Shown: in pieces, positions 35,715-46,129 of the stretch
How positions within the stretch are numbered: the stretch's first letter is position 1
How the letters are laid out: each line of letters begins with the position of its first letter
Origin: Utricularia gibba
Lineage: Eukaryota > Streptophyta > Magnoliopsida > Lamiales > Lentibulariaceae
Direction: 5' to 3'
Assembly (NCBI GenBank): GCA_002189035.1
Contig: CM007989.1
Location: forward strand, 4,991,001-5,055,000
DNA: 64,000 nucleotides
Notes under the pieces: generated by a model
The model's database searches: none
Told to the model about the DNA's origin: nothing
The model's input: only the letters and a program-made list of their open reading frames with translations
Made by a program: the position numbers and the translations under genes

Positions 35715-37055
35715 CTACACTTTAATCTTCTTCTCCTTGATGTAATTCCTTATGACATGATACCTGATTCTTATGTGTTTGGCTTTACTGAAGTTCGTCG
35801 GATCCTTGGCAATGGAGATTGCAGCTCGAGTATCCATAAGCTGATGTGTAGCTTCCTTTTGTATGAATCCAAGTTTGTTTAACATCTGCCTCAACCAAAC
35901 ACCATAGTTCGAAGCATGTGCTGCTGAGATGTATTCTGCTTCAGCTGTTGATTGTGCTGCCACCTTTTGTTTCTTCGAAAACCAGACTATAGGGGTCTTA
36001 TTTAAGAAGAAGAGTGCACCAGATGTACTCTTGCTATCTTCAGCCATACCATAATCACTATCTGAATAGGCTCTAAGTTTCAAGACTGATTTTTCGCCTT
36101 CATAGGGATAGAACAATCTGAAATCAGTAGTAGATTTTATGTACTTGAAAGCTCTTTTCACAGTTGCCATGTGAGTTGTTGTTGGTTTATTAAGGAAGCG
36201 AGATAAGACATTTACACAAAAACACAAGTCAGGCCTTGTATGCTGGAGATAAATGAGGCTTCCAATCATACTTCTATAAGTAGTGGCATCCACATTCTTT
36301 CCCTGATTGTTCTCTCCAATCACCTGTTTGTAATCCAAAGGCGTTTTTGAAGGATTGACATCTTTGAACCCAAACCTTTCAAGAAGTTCATTACAGTACT
36401 TTTTCTGAGATATGAATGTTCCAACACCTTCAAGTTGATGAATTTCCATGCCTAGATAATAGGACATCATTCCAAGGTCAGTCATCTTGAATTCATTTTT
36501 GAGTAGAGCTTTGAATTCCTCAATCTTCCTTTCATTACATGAGGTAATCATAAGATCATCCACATATAAGCTAATAAATAACCGATCATCTTCTTTTCCT
36601 TTAACATATAGTGAGTAATCACTATATGTTTTTCTGAAACCAATACCCTGGAGAAAGTTATCCATGCGTTCATTCCATGCTCTAGGAGCTTGCTTCAACC
36701 CATAGAGAGATTTCTTTAGCTTCAATACCTTGTCTTCATGACCTGACACTTCGAAGCCCTTTGGTTGTTTAACAAAAACAACCTCCTCCAGCACACCATT
36801 CAAGAACGCAATCTTGACATCCATGTGATACACTTTCCATCCATGAGCACCTGAAATGGCAATAAGTACTTTAATCGTGTCAAATATTGCTACTGGTGCA
36901 AAAATCTCATGAAAATTTATTCCTTTGATCTGACTATATCCCTTGGCTACTAATCTAGCCTTATATTTGTTGATAGAACCATCTGCATTAATCTTGGTTT
37001 TAAATAACCATTTGAGGCCAATATGTTTGAAACCCCCTATCCTTGGGTTTATCAA
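35715..37055 (-). pseudogene. Copia II reverse transcriptase and RNase H (long open frame)
   Basis: A 446-codon open frame. Reverse transcriptase: [20 protein letters not shown] near the front, VYHMDVKIAFLNG, LKKSLYGLKQAPRAWNERMD, and the intact catalytic LYVDDLMITS. RNase H follows (ARL-type SDSDYG...AEAEYISAA). The frame stops before the polypurine tract. It is the best preserved part of the element, but in an intact element it would be the C-terminal part of one gag-pol polyprotein, so on its own it is only a remnant. Confidence 0.8.
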
Positions 37056-37755
37056 CTAACTCCCATGTTTCATTTTCAAGTATAGAATTCATTTCTTCCT
37101 TCATAGCCTCTCTCCATTTCAAGTGAAACAGAGGGAGGTGAATCAATAGAGAAATTAGAAAAGAAGTTTGAAGTGCTATTGATTTAGCTACGCCAACCGC
37201 ATGCAAAGGAAAAAAAAAATGATTTTGTACAGCCACTTCAAATGATGTTGGATCTCCTGTCAATAATCCAGCCAAAATATCAGCTACAGCATCTTGGACA
37301 TCATCATTCAACTTGGAGAAACTTATTGTAGGAGCCTTGTTTCTTTTGCTTCTTCTAATGTCAGTAACATGACTATCTTCATTATCTATTGAATCTCTGA
37401 TGTTTTTGCGTTTCCTCCTTTGCCAATCACGATCAGATGGGTAATCAGTATCAGGTTCCTCTCCATCAGATTCATCTGTTGATGAGTCTTCTGCATTCGT
37501 GCGTTGCTCCTCTTTTGGGATTTCGAAATTCCCATCTGAATGTAGATCATTAGCTTGATGAGATTGTCCATATAGGGGTTCAGAGTTTGATTCTGAATTC
37601 TCATTGGACGAGTCATCTTGATTTATGACCTTCTCCTCCTCTGAAGCTGGAAAATTCTCATCTGAATGCTGATCATTTACTTGATTTGAATCTTCATGAA
37701 TGAGTTCTGAAGTTTCTTGGTTTCTTGAATTCCTGGAAGAGAAGTTTTGGGGCAT
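37056..37755 (-). pseudogene. Copia II acidic linker with repeated unit and basic patches
   Basis: Between integrase and RT. A unit of about 35 residues appears twice: (Q)VNDQHSDENFPASEEEK... and QANDLHSDGNFEIPKEEQ..., each followed by a DDSS or EDSS end. Basic clusters RRKRKN and RRSKRNKAP further on look like nuclear-localisation signals, by composition only. Copia I has the same repeated unit. Confidence 0.65.
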
Positions 37756-37844
37756 GTGTGTCCAGAGGTCTCCTTACCTATGGGTGGTATGCCTTCCATG
37801 ACTTTTATGAGCTTCTGCATCATTCAGATAAATGCAATCATCAA

Positions 37845-38415
37845 TTAAAGTATATCTTGCACCTTCATCAAAAGTGACATCATGGCTGAAGATAAATTTC
37901 TTCTATTGAGGTAGATAAACTTTATATCCCTTGGTAGTGTTGCTATAACCAACAAATACACTAGATACAGATTTCTTGTCAAGTTTTCCTCGTTTCTGGT
38001 TTGGTACATGAGTAAACACAGACTACCAAAGATTTTGAATGGATCAACCTTTTTAATATAACCATGCCATTTTTCATGCGCGGTTTTTCCACTAATCGCC
38101 CTTGAGGGAAGCAAGTTCAATAGATATACAGATGTAGATACCGCTTCAGCCCAGAAATTCACAAAAAGATCTTTCTCAAACAATAGGCATCTTGACATAT
38201 CAAGGATTGTTCTGTTTCTCCTTTCACATATACCATTCTGTTGTGGAGAATATGGTACGGTGAATTGATGCATGATTCCCTCATTTTCACAGAACATTCT
38301 CATGCTATTATTGTAGAATTCACCTCCATTGTCTGATCTAATCATTTTCAAAGAACATCCACTCTAATTCTCAATCATCACTTTGAATTTTCGAAAGATA
38401 TGAGGAACTTCTGAC
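37845..38415 (-). pseudogene. Copia II integrase, C-terminal two thirds
   Basis: Encodes IRSDNGGEFYNNSM and VPYSPQQNGICERRNRTILD, the D...E part of the integrase core, and VYLLNLLPSRAISGKTAHEK. The zinc-binding front and the first catalytic Asp are missing because of the deletion at about 38415. Confidence 0.75.
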
Positions 38416-38417
38416 TT

Positions 38418-39206
38418 TTACTGTTTCAGGTTTGGTGAATAATAAGCATCATCAACTTGAACAATTCCTTCTTTTAGCAAGAGTAAAATGCTTCCTTTGC
38501 CCACAATTCCAATATTTTCACCAGTGCACGTGCTTACCTCCTTCCCAATCTTTTCAAGCTTGAGAAATGACCTTGTATCACAACATACGTGATAGGAGGC
38601 ACCTGAGTCCAAGTACCAGCATTTAGCATCTGAGGCTACTGTCATTAGAGCACACTCATACTCAACAGGATCTTCAAAAGATATTTCTGGCTCATCTTCA
38701 AAGTAGGTAAATGATGCATGTGATTTCTCTTCCCTGGAAGTAGCCTTCTTGTTATGCTCAACTTTTATTGGATTTGACATTCCACATACCTTGTCAAGAT
38801 GGCCTCTTTGATTGCATTTCGTGCATAAAGCATCAGGCTTCCACCAACAAAACTCACTCCTATGATTCTGTTTGTTGCAATGCTTGCAAGCATTTGTGCT
38901 TAAAGTCCAACAATCTTCACTCTTATGGTTGGATTTGTCACAATGCCTGCACTTCTGATTGCCCATCGTTGATGTTGGGATTGACGTTGGTGATTGATTG
39001 ATGGCTGTTGACTTGACATCCTTGACATTGTTAATTGCACATGAGGTTATATTCATAATCTGCATTTTGGTGAGGAGAGCAGCTTCACCATAAGTTTTAT
39101 CAACTTCATAACCATCTCTTAGCTCCAATCTCTTTTCTGTAGATTGCAACTCAATCATGAACTCTCTAAATGTTGGCTCTGGTATAACAGGATATTCAGG
39201 ATACAA
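38418..39206 (-). pseudogene. Copia II gag C-terminus with three zinc knuckles, and protease
   Basis: Three CX2CX4HX4C zinc knuckles lie in tandem (genomic 38784-38951; residues 86-99, 107-120, 128-141 of this frame): CRHCDKSNHKSEDC, CKHCNKQNHRSEFC, CTKCNQRGHLDKVC. Most copia gag proteins have one. The protease active site follows (WYLDSGASYHVCCD). The frame ends right at the deletion junction. Confidence 0.8.
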
Positions 39207-39402
39207 CTGATGGAGCTTTCCTTCAATAATGTCAAGGATTTTTCTTTTTGTCTCAAGTGCACATAACTTTGGCTAGAATCTTGCAGGTAGGCTTATGATT
39301 GTCTTGCTAATCACCTTTTGATCCTCAAGTTTTTCCCCCAATCCTCGAATCTCTTCACAAGCTTCGCAGTACGTTCATAATAGACTTGTATGGTTTCATT
39401 GT

Positions 39403-39837
39403 CTAACATTTTGTTCCTCTCAAAGTCCTCCAACTTGTTTTTGCATAATATCTCTCTGAGTTTGGCATTGCCTTCTTCTTATAATGGGATTTGAGAGTAT
39501 TCCATATTTCTTTTGCTGATTGACACTCTGCAATATCATCAAATAGATGTTCAGAGATGGCTTGATACAAGGCATCCATTGCTTCATCTTTTCTCTGTTG
39601 AAGATACTCAGCTTCCTCTTGCTGTTCTGATGTGGATTTGCTTGTTATTGTAATAGGCGGAATCTCCCTTTCGACAACATCCCAAATCTTTCTGACCCGA
39701 AGGTAGCTGCGCATCTTTTTGACCCAGCTTGCATACTCTAAACCATCAAATATTAGAGGTCCTCTACCAGATGCCATCATAGCCACCGCTTGACAAGCTT
39801 TGGGTTGATACTTGGTAATCCACCAATTAAAAAACAC
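39403..39837 (-). pseudogene. Copia II gag N-terminal region
   Basis: MASGRGPLIFDGLEYASWVK near the start and YQAISEHLFDDIAEC and AKEIWNTLKSHY further on match the DUF4219/UBN2 gag of copia elements. A frame change separates it from the zinc-knuckle part. Confidence 0.7.
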
Positions 39838-39886
39838 TGAACGGTAAATAAAATACTAAAACGAACACAGGTTTGAGAACCTTACT

Positions 39887-39898
39887 GCTCTGATACCA
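39887..39898 (-). promoter_or_regulatory. Copia II primer-binding site (tRNA-iMet)
   Basis: TGGTATCAGAGC on the minus strand, complementary to the 3' end of initiator methionine tRNA, immediately next to the 5' LTR. Confidence 0.9.
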
Positions 39899-40223
39899 TG
39901 TTGTTGCAAGAAAAATAGAGTCTTGGGAAGTAACGAAAAGGTAGTACTTATGAGATCACTTTGGATGAAAAACGACTCATGAACAATAAGAATGACCAAA
40001 AACCTAGTTAACACGCATTCCTAGTAGGGTTTATATATACCCAATACCTAGGTTACCCAACAGTGGGCCACAATCATTGAAAAAACACACAAAAAGCCCA
40101 ACAACTTGAACCCAACAATTCCATGCTCGAACCCAACTCGTTTTTATCTGAAACATGACATTATGACACAAGATTAGTGTTTCCAATCACCTTCAATCTT
40201 TGGATTGAGGCTGATCTCCAACA
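39899..40223 (-). repeat. Copia II 5' LTR
   Basis: TGTTGGAGATCAG...CTTGCAACAACA on the minus strand, with a TATA-type stretch (GGTATATATAAACCC, near 40028-40042) that marks the promoter. Confidence 0.9.
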
Positions 40224-40660
40224 TCAAATTGAGTTTTCACAAATATTTAAAAGTCTTGATAACATTTTAATACTTCATCCTTGTGTTTCGACATATACAC
40301 TCATGTTATGCAAAAATAATAGTCAATAAAGGTAACAAATTATTTGAATCCATTTATTTAAACAATTGGACATATATACTCCAAACATATGAATGTACAA
40401 GATAAAAAAGTTTCATACTTCATTTCTTAATAGAGAGATAGCTATTTTTTGTACACTTACTAATCTTGTATGTCTCGCAAAATAACCTACTCAGATTAAT
40501 ATGTTTCATCATGTCCAATCCTACAATATTGCAGCATAAGATTTTCAAAAGTAGTACCAGCTAGGTAATAGTTTATGAGTCCATCATCCACACACCATTA
40601 TTCCTCATCCTGAGTTCCAAATAACACTACCATATAAATAACACTCATTTTCATTAAAAG
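40224..40660 (-). pseudogene. Copia IV integrase core remnant, upstream part
   Basis: Resumes the copia IV integrase on the far side of copia II. Blocks such as FVTFID and WVYMSKHKDEV are readable near 40320-40240, with stops. The first five bases are the right TCAAA duplication of copia II. Confidence 0.5.
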
Positions 40661-41024
40661 CTTCAATGCGATTCAGTTCATCTACCATATAACTAACTAT
40701 AACAAATTGATTAGAAACAAAGGAACACAAAGCGTATAACTTCAAAGATAAGAGTCAAATACAATGTAGACATTATTCAAGGAAAGCAATATGTGGAAGG
40801 TAGGAGGGTAAATAAATTCCTCAAGGGAGTAAATTCCAAGTTTGAGAATCGAAGAGCATTGATATGTCACCTCAAGGAATGATACTCATTGGATGAAGTT
40901 GTAGCTACAATGGAATAAGAAGAAATTAAGCAAAAATTCATGATGGACAAAGTGGCTAGGACTATGCTTCCCAAAACCCTTTAGTTTTTAAAATCGACTC
41001 AATCATATTTGCAATAGATAGAGG
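40661..41024. other. Retroelement-derived flank of fragment III
   Basis: A plus-strand stretch (about 40800-40990) gives VNKFLKGVNSKFENRRALIC and SLDEVVATME in one frame with stops. This looks like decayed gag-type text but the family is not certain. Confidence 0.3.
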
Positions 41025-41564
41025 GTGAAACAGAGGCTAGCAATCCTGTTGAGCTTTGGCCAATTGAGCAGGCAAGGTTTTGACATTGAGCTGATGAAGG
41101 ATGCTGGTGGTATAACCACTAAAGTTAAGGTTGCTGATCCAAAAACGAAGATTGAATTCTATGCTGTGTTGGCCACCTACAACCTCTACCAAATCATGGT
41201 CAGCGATCATAAAAGTTGTATTTTCTCACTTCAGGATCAAAGCAGCCTTTGGCACAAACGTTTTGGGCACTATGGTTTCAACAATCTGAAAATATTGCAA
41301 AAGAATAAGGAAGTACTGGAATTGAAAGACATCAAGTTTGCTAATGCCATATGTGAAGTGTGTCATCAAGGTAAACAGTGTACAAAGCCCTTTTATTCCA
41401 GTGATTCAGTAGCAAAGGAGAAATTAGAGCTCGTGCATACAGATGTTTGTGGACCATTTAAGGAATGTTCATTAGGGGGGAGTAGATATTTTGTTACATT
41501 CATTGATGATTATTCACGTTATTGTTGGGTTTACTTTCTTGATTCACAAGTCAAGACCAATTAA
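41025..41564 (+). pseudogene. Fragment III: pre-integrase and integrase front of the copia I/II family
   Basis: Encodes LSFGQLSRQGFDIEL, SLWHKRFGHYGFNNLK, ICEVCHQGKQCTKPFY (the HHCC zinc front of integrase), HTDVCGPFKE and FIDDYSRYCWVYF in one open frame. It starts and stops at almost the same points at which copia II lacks this part (junction near 38415), and it lies in the opposite orientation. It is closer to copia II/I than to copia IV. Confidence 0.8.
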
Positions 41565-41701
41565 GATAATTTTTTTATTTGAAACTTGAACTCCAAAAAT
41601 AGTAACTCAATTTGACCTAGGTTTACCTTACTTTGGATAGCAATAGACTTAGTCGATCTTTGTACCATATCTTCTAATTGCATTTTGAATAACATAGTCA
41701 T

Positions 41702-43071
41702 TGATAGCACACAAAATTTTCTATTTTATAATAATAAAATTATGACTTTTTATTATATTTTAATTCTTTAGTTTATACTTTCAAATATTTTCCCAAAACT
41801 TAGGGAACATATGAATTTTATGTGCAAACGGGCTAAATCGCATCCCATGTGATTAACCCTCTTTTGGGTCTAGCAGCAAGTCACAAAAATCAGGGTAGAC
41901 AATATGGATTTCATGTAAGCATCAAGTCGCAGAGGAGAAAGTAACATGAAGGAAGGAATAATGAGTGCACTATCGTGGTGGCAGTCTGCAAGTCAAAGGC
42001 AAGAACAGCGGTGCTGTCAAAGATAGTACTTGTCTTCGGAAATGAAAGAAGAGAAGATAATTTTGGAGAAGATTTAATCGTAAAGAGCTTCGAGAGCTTC
42101 AGCAACGGCACACAGGAAGCTCCAACACCACGAACACTAAACCAGAAAGAAGACGAAGTTGATTTGTTCAGAAGGATGTAAAAAACAAGAAGAACAAGCT
42201 CAAGAACCCAATGAGTGCTACTATTCCACGTTGTGAAGAGTAGTTGACATAAAATAGAAAATTTTATTTGCTTAGTTTACAGAATATTGTACTTTCGTTA
42301 GCTGTTTGTTTGACAATATTGAGGATATTTTTTTCAGTTTATGACTATGAAATCTTGCTTTATTTTCCATACATGAGTAGCTAATCCTTAGGGATGTCTT
42401 AAGGTGTAAATAGGGTTCATAATATAATTGGTCATTGTTTCTTAGCATTTGTTTCTATCAATCCTCGAGTAAACCTAAGAAGGGAAACAAGTAGCTTCAT
42501 AACTTTAGATACTTGATTTAGAAGTAGATCAAAGAATCAAGGTGAAAGCAATAGGTATTAGTTCAAAGTAGAACCAGTAGAACCGGGTAAACCTAATTCT
42601 ATATATTTTGCATGCGGGTAGACTTAATTATGACGTTGGTGATAATATTGAGGACTCCATTAACTAAAACATGATGAATGAATTCGATAGACTTAGGTTG
42701 TTTGGAGTTGTGAGTATAGAAACTTTCTAGATTAAATTAAGGACCTTAATATTACATCATCTGCATACCATTGAAGTATTTTAGTGTTACTTTGTATTTG
42801 AACAAGTATTTGTTACCTTTCACATTGAGATTTGTTTTTAAACATTGAATTTTACTACCACTATTAGTTTGAGCTTAGATTAAGACCAACGTTTATTTTG
42901 AATTCTGCATCTACTAAAACATTTCGCAAACACCAACTCATTGTGATCGACTCTAAATTTCACTTTACATTTTGTATTTAGTTTGTATTTTGTGAGGATT
43001 AGAAATTATAAATTTATTTGATACAAAGATTTCATTTTTCGCAATGATTTTAAGAAATTTTTCTTTTATCA
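41702..43071 (+). repeat. R2 repeat copy C, complete, inserted in copia IV
   Basis: 1370 bp, starting TGATAGCACACA and ending ...TTTTATCA. Flanks GTCAT (41697-41701) and ATCAT (43072-43076) are a 5-bp target duplication with one change. TG...CA ends and duplication length suggest a solo LTR or short non-autonomous LTR element. Landmarks: ACGGGCTAAAT, CATGAGTAGCTAATCC, AGTAAACCTAAG, GATCGACTCTAAATT near the 3' end. No coding capacity: the frame at 41975-42181 is chance. Confidence 0.75.
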
Positions 43072-43076
43072 ATCAT

Positions 43077-43284
43077 ACCCTCCATAATCCCTTTAAACTG
43101 CTATGTGGTGACTTGAGTATCCATCTTCTTTTTTTACCCAGCTTCCTATAATCCAGCCAAATGCTCTTCAAATCTATTGGAATTTGTACTTTGAGTGATG
43201 AATCATGGAGTTCCCCATCTATAATAGTAAAATTTTGTGTATGTAGAAAACATGATATAGATAGAACAATATCAAGAGCAACTT
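43077..43284 (-). pseudogene. Copia IV leader / gag start remnant
   Basis: Sequence between the R2 insertion and the primer-binding site. Short frames with stops only; assigned by position. Confidence 0.35.
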
Positions 43285-43297
43285 GATTCTGATACCA
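43285..43297 (-). promoter_or_regulatory. Copia IV primer-binding site (tRNA-iMet)
   Basis: TGGTATCAGAATC on the minus strand, next to the 5' LTR end; matches the tRNA-iMet 3' end over its first ten bases. Confidence 0.8.
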
Positions 43298-43475
43298 ATA
43301 AGAAATTGAAAAAGAAATTATAATGCTTCAAGGAATAGATGAGAGCTTAGAGGTTTCAAATAAATTGAGAGATTGAAGAACTATCATTTCTTACTTTACT
43401 TTTCTTCTATTATATTCAAGTCTAACATAACTATTTACAATACAATTAATATATTTAATCAAATACACTTCAACA
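43298..43475 (-). repeat. Copia IV 5' LTR
   Basis: Begins TGTTGAAGTG on the minus strand. It ends ...CAATTTCTTAT against the primer-binding site, so it lacks the usual CA end. Pairs with 31495-31676; TGAAC lies outside both. Confidence 0.75.
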
Positions 43476-43762
43476 TGAACAACTCACGGTTTAGTTGACA
43501 CAAAGTTGATATGCAGTCATTTATAAAAATGACCACTATCAACTTCTAATTGATGCACTAAGATAAAAATTTTATATATAAGTTGTTCATACATCTTGGG
43601 AGATGTATTAAATCAACTCAAAAAATGTTGAGAATTTGTATCCTCATATTATCTCTAATTGCTTCCAAAAATTACATCGAATCTCAAATCAACTCTAACA
43701 TATTCAAACATCTAAATTTTCAATTAGAACATCCATACAATTTAACTTAACTACAAGCGCAT

Positions 43763-43793
43763 CCCCAAACCCTAAACCCTAAACCCAAACCCC
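43763..43793. repeat. Telomere-like CCCTAAA stretch
   Basis: Two adjacent CCCTAAA units with related CCCCAAA on both sides. Short telo-box-like runs are common inside plant chromosomes. Confidence 0.5.
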
Positions 43794-45246
43794 ATGTCCT
43801 CGGGATTCTGCATCTAATTTTAACACCCCTTGATCACGAAAAAAATACATTAATAAATATATTTTTAATATTTCTTTTTATAAAAATATGGGGTAATCAA
43901 GACTTCAAAAAAAAAAAGAAACTAAGAAATAACGATGATTAATTGATCATTCAACATTGTAATAGAGCATGCATCTAAGGTTATTGTCAAGCAACGAAAT
44001 GGGAATTGCTTCACAAATTAGGCTGCCTCAATTTGCTAGCCATCATCCATGTGTTTGATAATAATATTTTTAATTTATGCATGATATGCAAACTTCCTAT
44101 AAAATTATGTCTCCTAAAACTTTTTATCCTATGCAAGTTACCGAGGTTTGATTTTTTTGTATCATGTCTACAGGTTTAATGCATGCATCTGCAAGCAAGA
44201 TAACATAAAAAAACAACAAAAAACAATAAAATGAAGATATAAGCACAGAGACAATCAACAAAGAACTATGGTATCCTATAACAAACAAACAAATATATAA
44301 TATTTCATTACAAAATCTTGACATAAATTAGTATTTGGTAATAATTTATTTGACCACAAATTAGTTTTGTATTGCAATTTATGCCATTTTTTATAGTAAA
44401 TTAATATATTCATGTGACTCTAATTTTAAATTCGTTTAAATACTTATTTTTAATTTCTTATTGAATGTGGACTTTGTCTTATTGTATTTTTTCTTTTTTA
44501 TTTTTAATTGATGCTTTTTATATTGATAACTATTCTTTTATGAAAATTATTTTTTTTTCATTTTTTAAAATATTAACATTTTTTTATATTTTTTTGTTAT
44601 TCTTACATCTAGATGATTTTTCATTATAAATATATATAATATTTAATACAAATTGACTTACATAGCAGTTGAAAATGCATTATATTTTTATATGGATTAT
44701 TTTTTGTTATAACAATATGCAATATTTACTATAAATGAATTTGTACAACTATTGAACTTTATTGTATTTATATAAATTGGTTTTTGAGTTATTTTTCAAT
44801 ATGAATGTTGATTTTCAAAGATATTTGATTTTCCCCATTTTATAAAGGCTTGTGTTCTTTGATATTCACAATTTTCGTGATTTTTTGATGTAATGTCATG
44901 ATTTCCTTTATTTAAATTAAATTTAGTATATAAATTATATATAGAAAATGACATTTTAGATATGATGCGTGTAATACAATCATGGTAATTATTTAGAGTA
45001 AAATTGCAACACTATAATTGGTTTATGGTATACTTTATCTATATTAAAAATGTATGCCGTAAATTACCAAATCTGAAAACAACTATGGTTGATTTTGATG
45101 TTTTCCCTTAAAAAATGGTATAAATTACATAACAAAATTGATATATGGTAAAATTAATTATTAACAAATACATATAGCATAAATTATGAAATTAGGTTTT
45201 GCCGTTTCCCCAAAAATAATCCGTAATGTTTTAGGACTCATCTCCA

Positions 45247-45414
45247 TGGTTTATAGTTAGGCATAAGTAGTTGTTACTATTTTAAAAAAGTATAAAATTG
45301 CTCATCAGTGGTTTATAGCTACTATTTATATAAAATGTTTTATAGTTAGGCATAAATAAACTCTATTTATTTTTAAAATAAACCTTGCATGGTTTATAGT
45401 TAGGCATAAATAAA
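45247..45414 (+). repeat. Three copies of a 23-bp motif
   Basis: GTTTTATAGTTAGGCATAA-type units at about 45247-45269, 45338-45360 and 45389-45414 (core TTTATAGTTAGGCATAA in all three). Confidence 0.65.
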
Positions 45415-46129
45415 GTCTATTGTTTAATCATTAAACTCTCCTATAAAAATTCTCAGCTGTGTTACCAAAATACATATTTAAAAAATATCTATTAGTAAAA
45501 TACCTAATGTGTTATAAGAGTTAGTAAAATACATGTGTTCAATATGTGTCAGTGTTGCAATGGAGAGAAAGGGGAAGAGAGAGGAAGGGGCAAGGGGTGA
45601 ATAGAAGGTAAAAAAGTTGGGATAAATCGAGAATTGAATAAACACTCAAACAATTTAGTAGAATGTAAGGTAATTAGGTGCGGTTTAAGAAAATTATGAT
45701 TTCTTTTGATTAATGATTGTCATAATATCTTTTACATATAAATTTTTTAATGTGTAAATTATTTTTAATATTATTTTTATTAAATAAATAAAACATTTGA
45801 GTATTTATATTCATATTAATGAAAATACACATGTATTTTCTTATTAAAATTAATATATTCATTATATTATTAATGTTCAATATTGATAATTGATATATTA
45901 ATAATATTTAATATACTTTTTTAAAGTTATAATATTTTGTTATTAATTTGGATTTGACCGGTCAAATACGGGTTTTGACCAGACCGGCTCCATTCTGGTC
46001 TAGTTTGAAATAGCGATTTCAAATGGGAAAGATGCTCAATGGGTGAAAATGCATGGAATACAGTCTGTGATTGTGTTGGATTGACGAGTGAGAATGCAAC
46101 GAGTACAGAGTGTGATTGCGTTGGATGGA

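Larger units (their letters stand above)
35244..40223 (-). mobile_element. Copia II: nearly complete Ty1/copia retrotransposon
   Basis: 4980 bp bounded by LTRs of 325 bp (5', 39899-40223) and 320 bp (3', 35244-35563), with a tRNA-iMet primer-binding site, a G-rich polypurine tract and a perfect TCAAA target duplication. The LTRs differ at about seven single positions, all transitions by my reading, plus two small indels, so the insertion is fairly young. Order on the minus strand: gag, three zinc knuckles, protease, (deletion), integrase, acidic linker, RT/RNase H. It is interrupted by stops and lacks about 0.5 kb between protease and integrase, so it is not autonomous. It sits in the integrase region of copia IV. 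Confidence 0.92.
31495..43475 (-). mobile_element. Copia IV: outer Ty1/copia retrotransposon of a nested tower
   Basis: Both short LTRs (43298-43475 and 31495-31676), a primer-binding site next to the 5' LTR, and a perfect target duplication TGAAC (31490-31494 and 43476-43480) define this element. Pol fragments on the minus strand run gag/leader, integrase, reverse transcriptase, RNase H from high to low coordinates. Nested inside are R1 copy G1 (32906-34225), copia II (35244-40223), fragment III (about 41025-41564, inverted) and R2 copy C (41702-43071). Without them about 4 kb remains, close to a normal copia length though gag is largely lost. It belongs to a different lineage from copia I/II. 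Confidence 0.85.

Noticed and set aside
41975-42181. 68-codon frame next to fragment III
   Set aside because: Lies within non-coding R2 copy C and is not open in copies A or D.
43763-43793. Telomeric CCCTAAA repeats as a sign of a chromosome end or fusion
   Set aside because: Only two exact units, which is common inside plant chromosomes.
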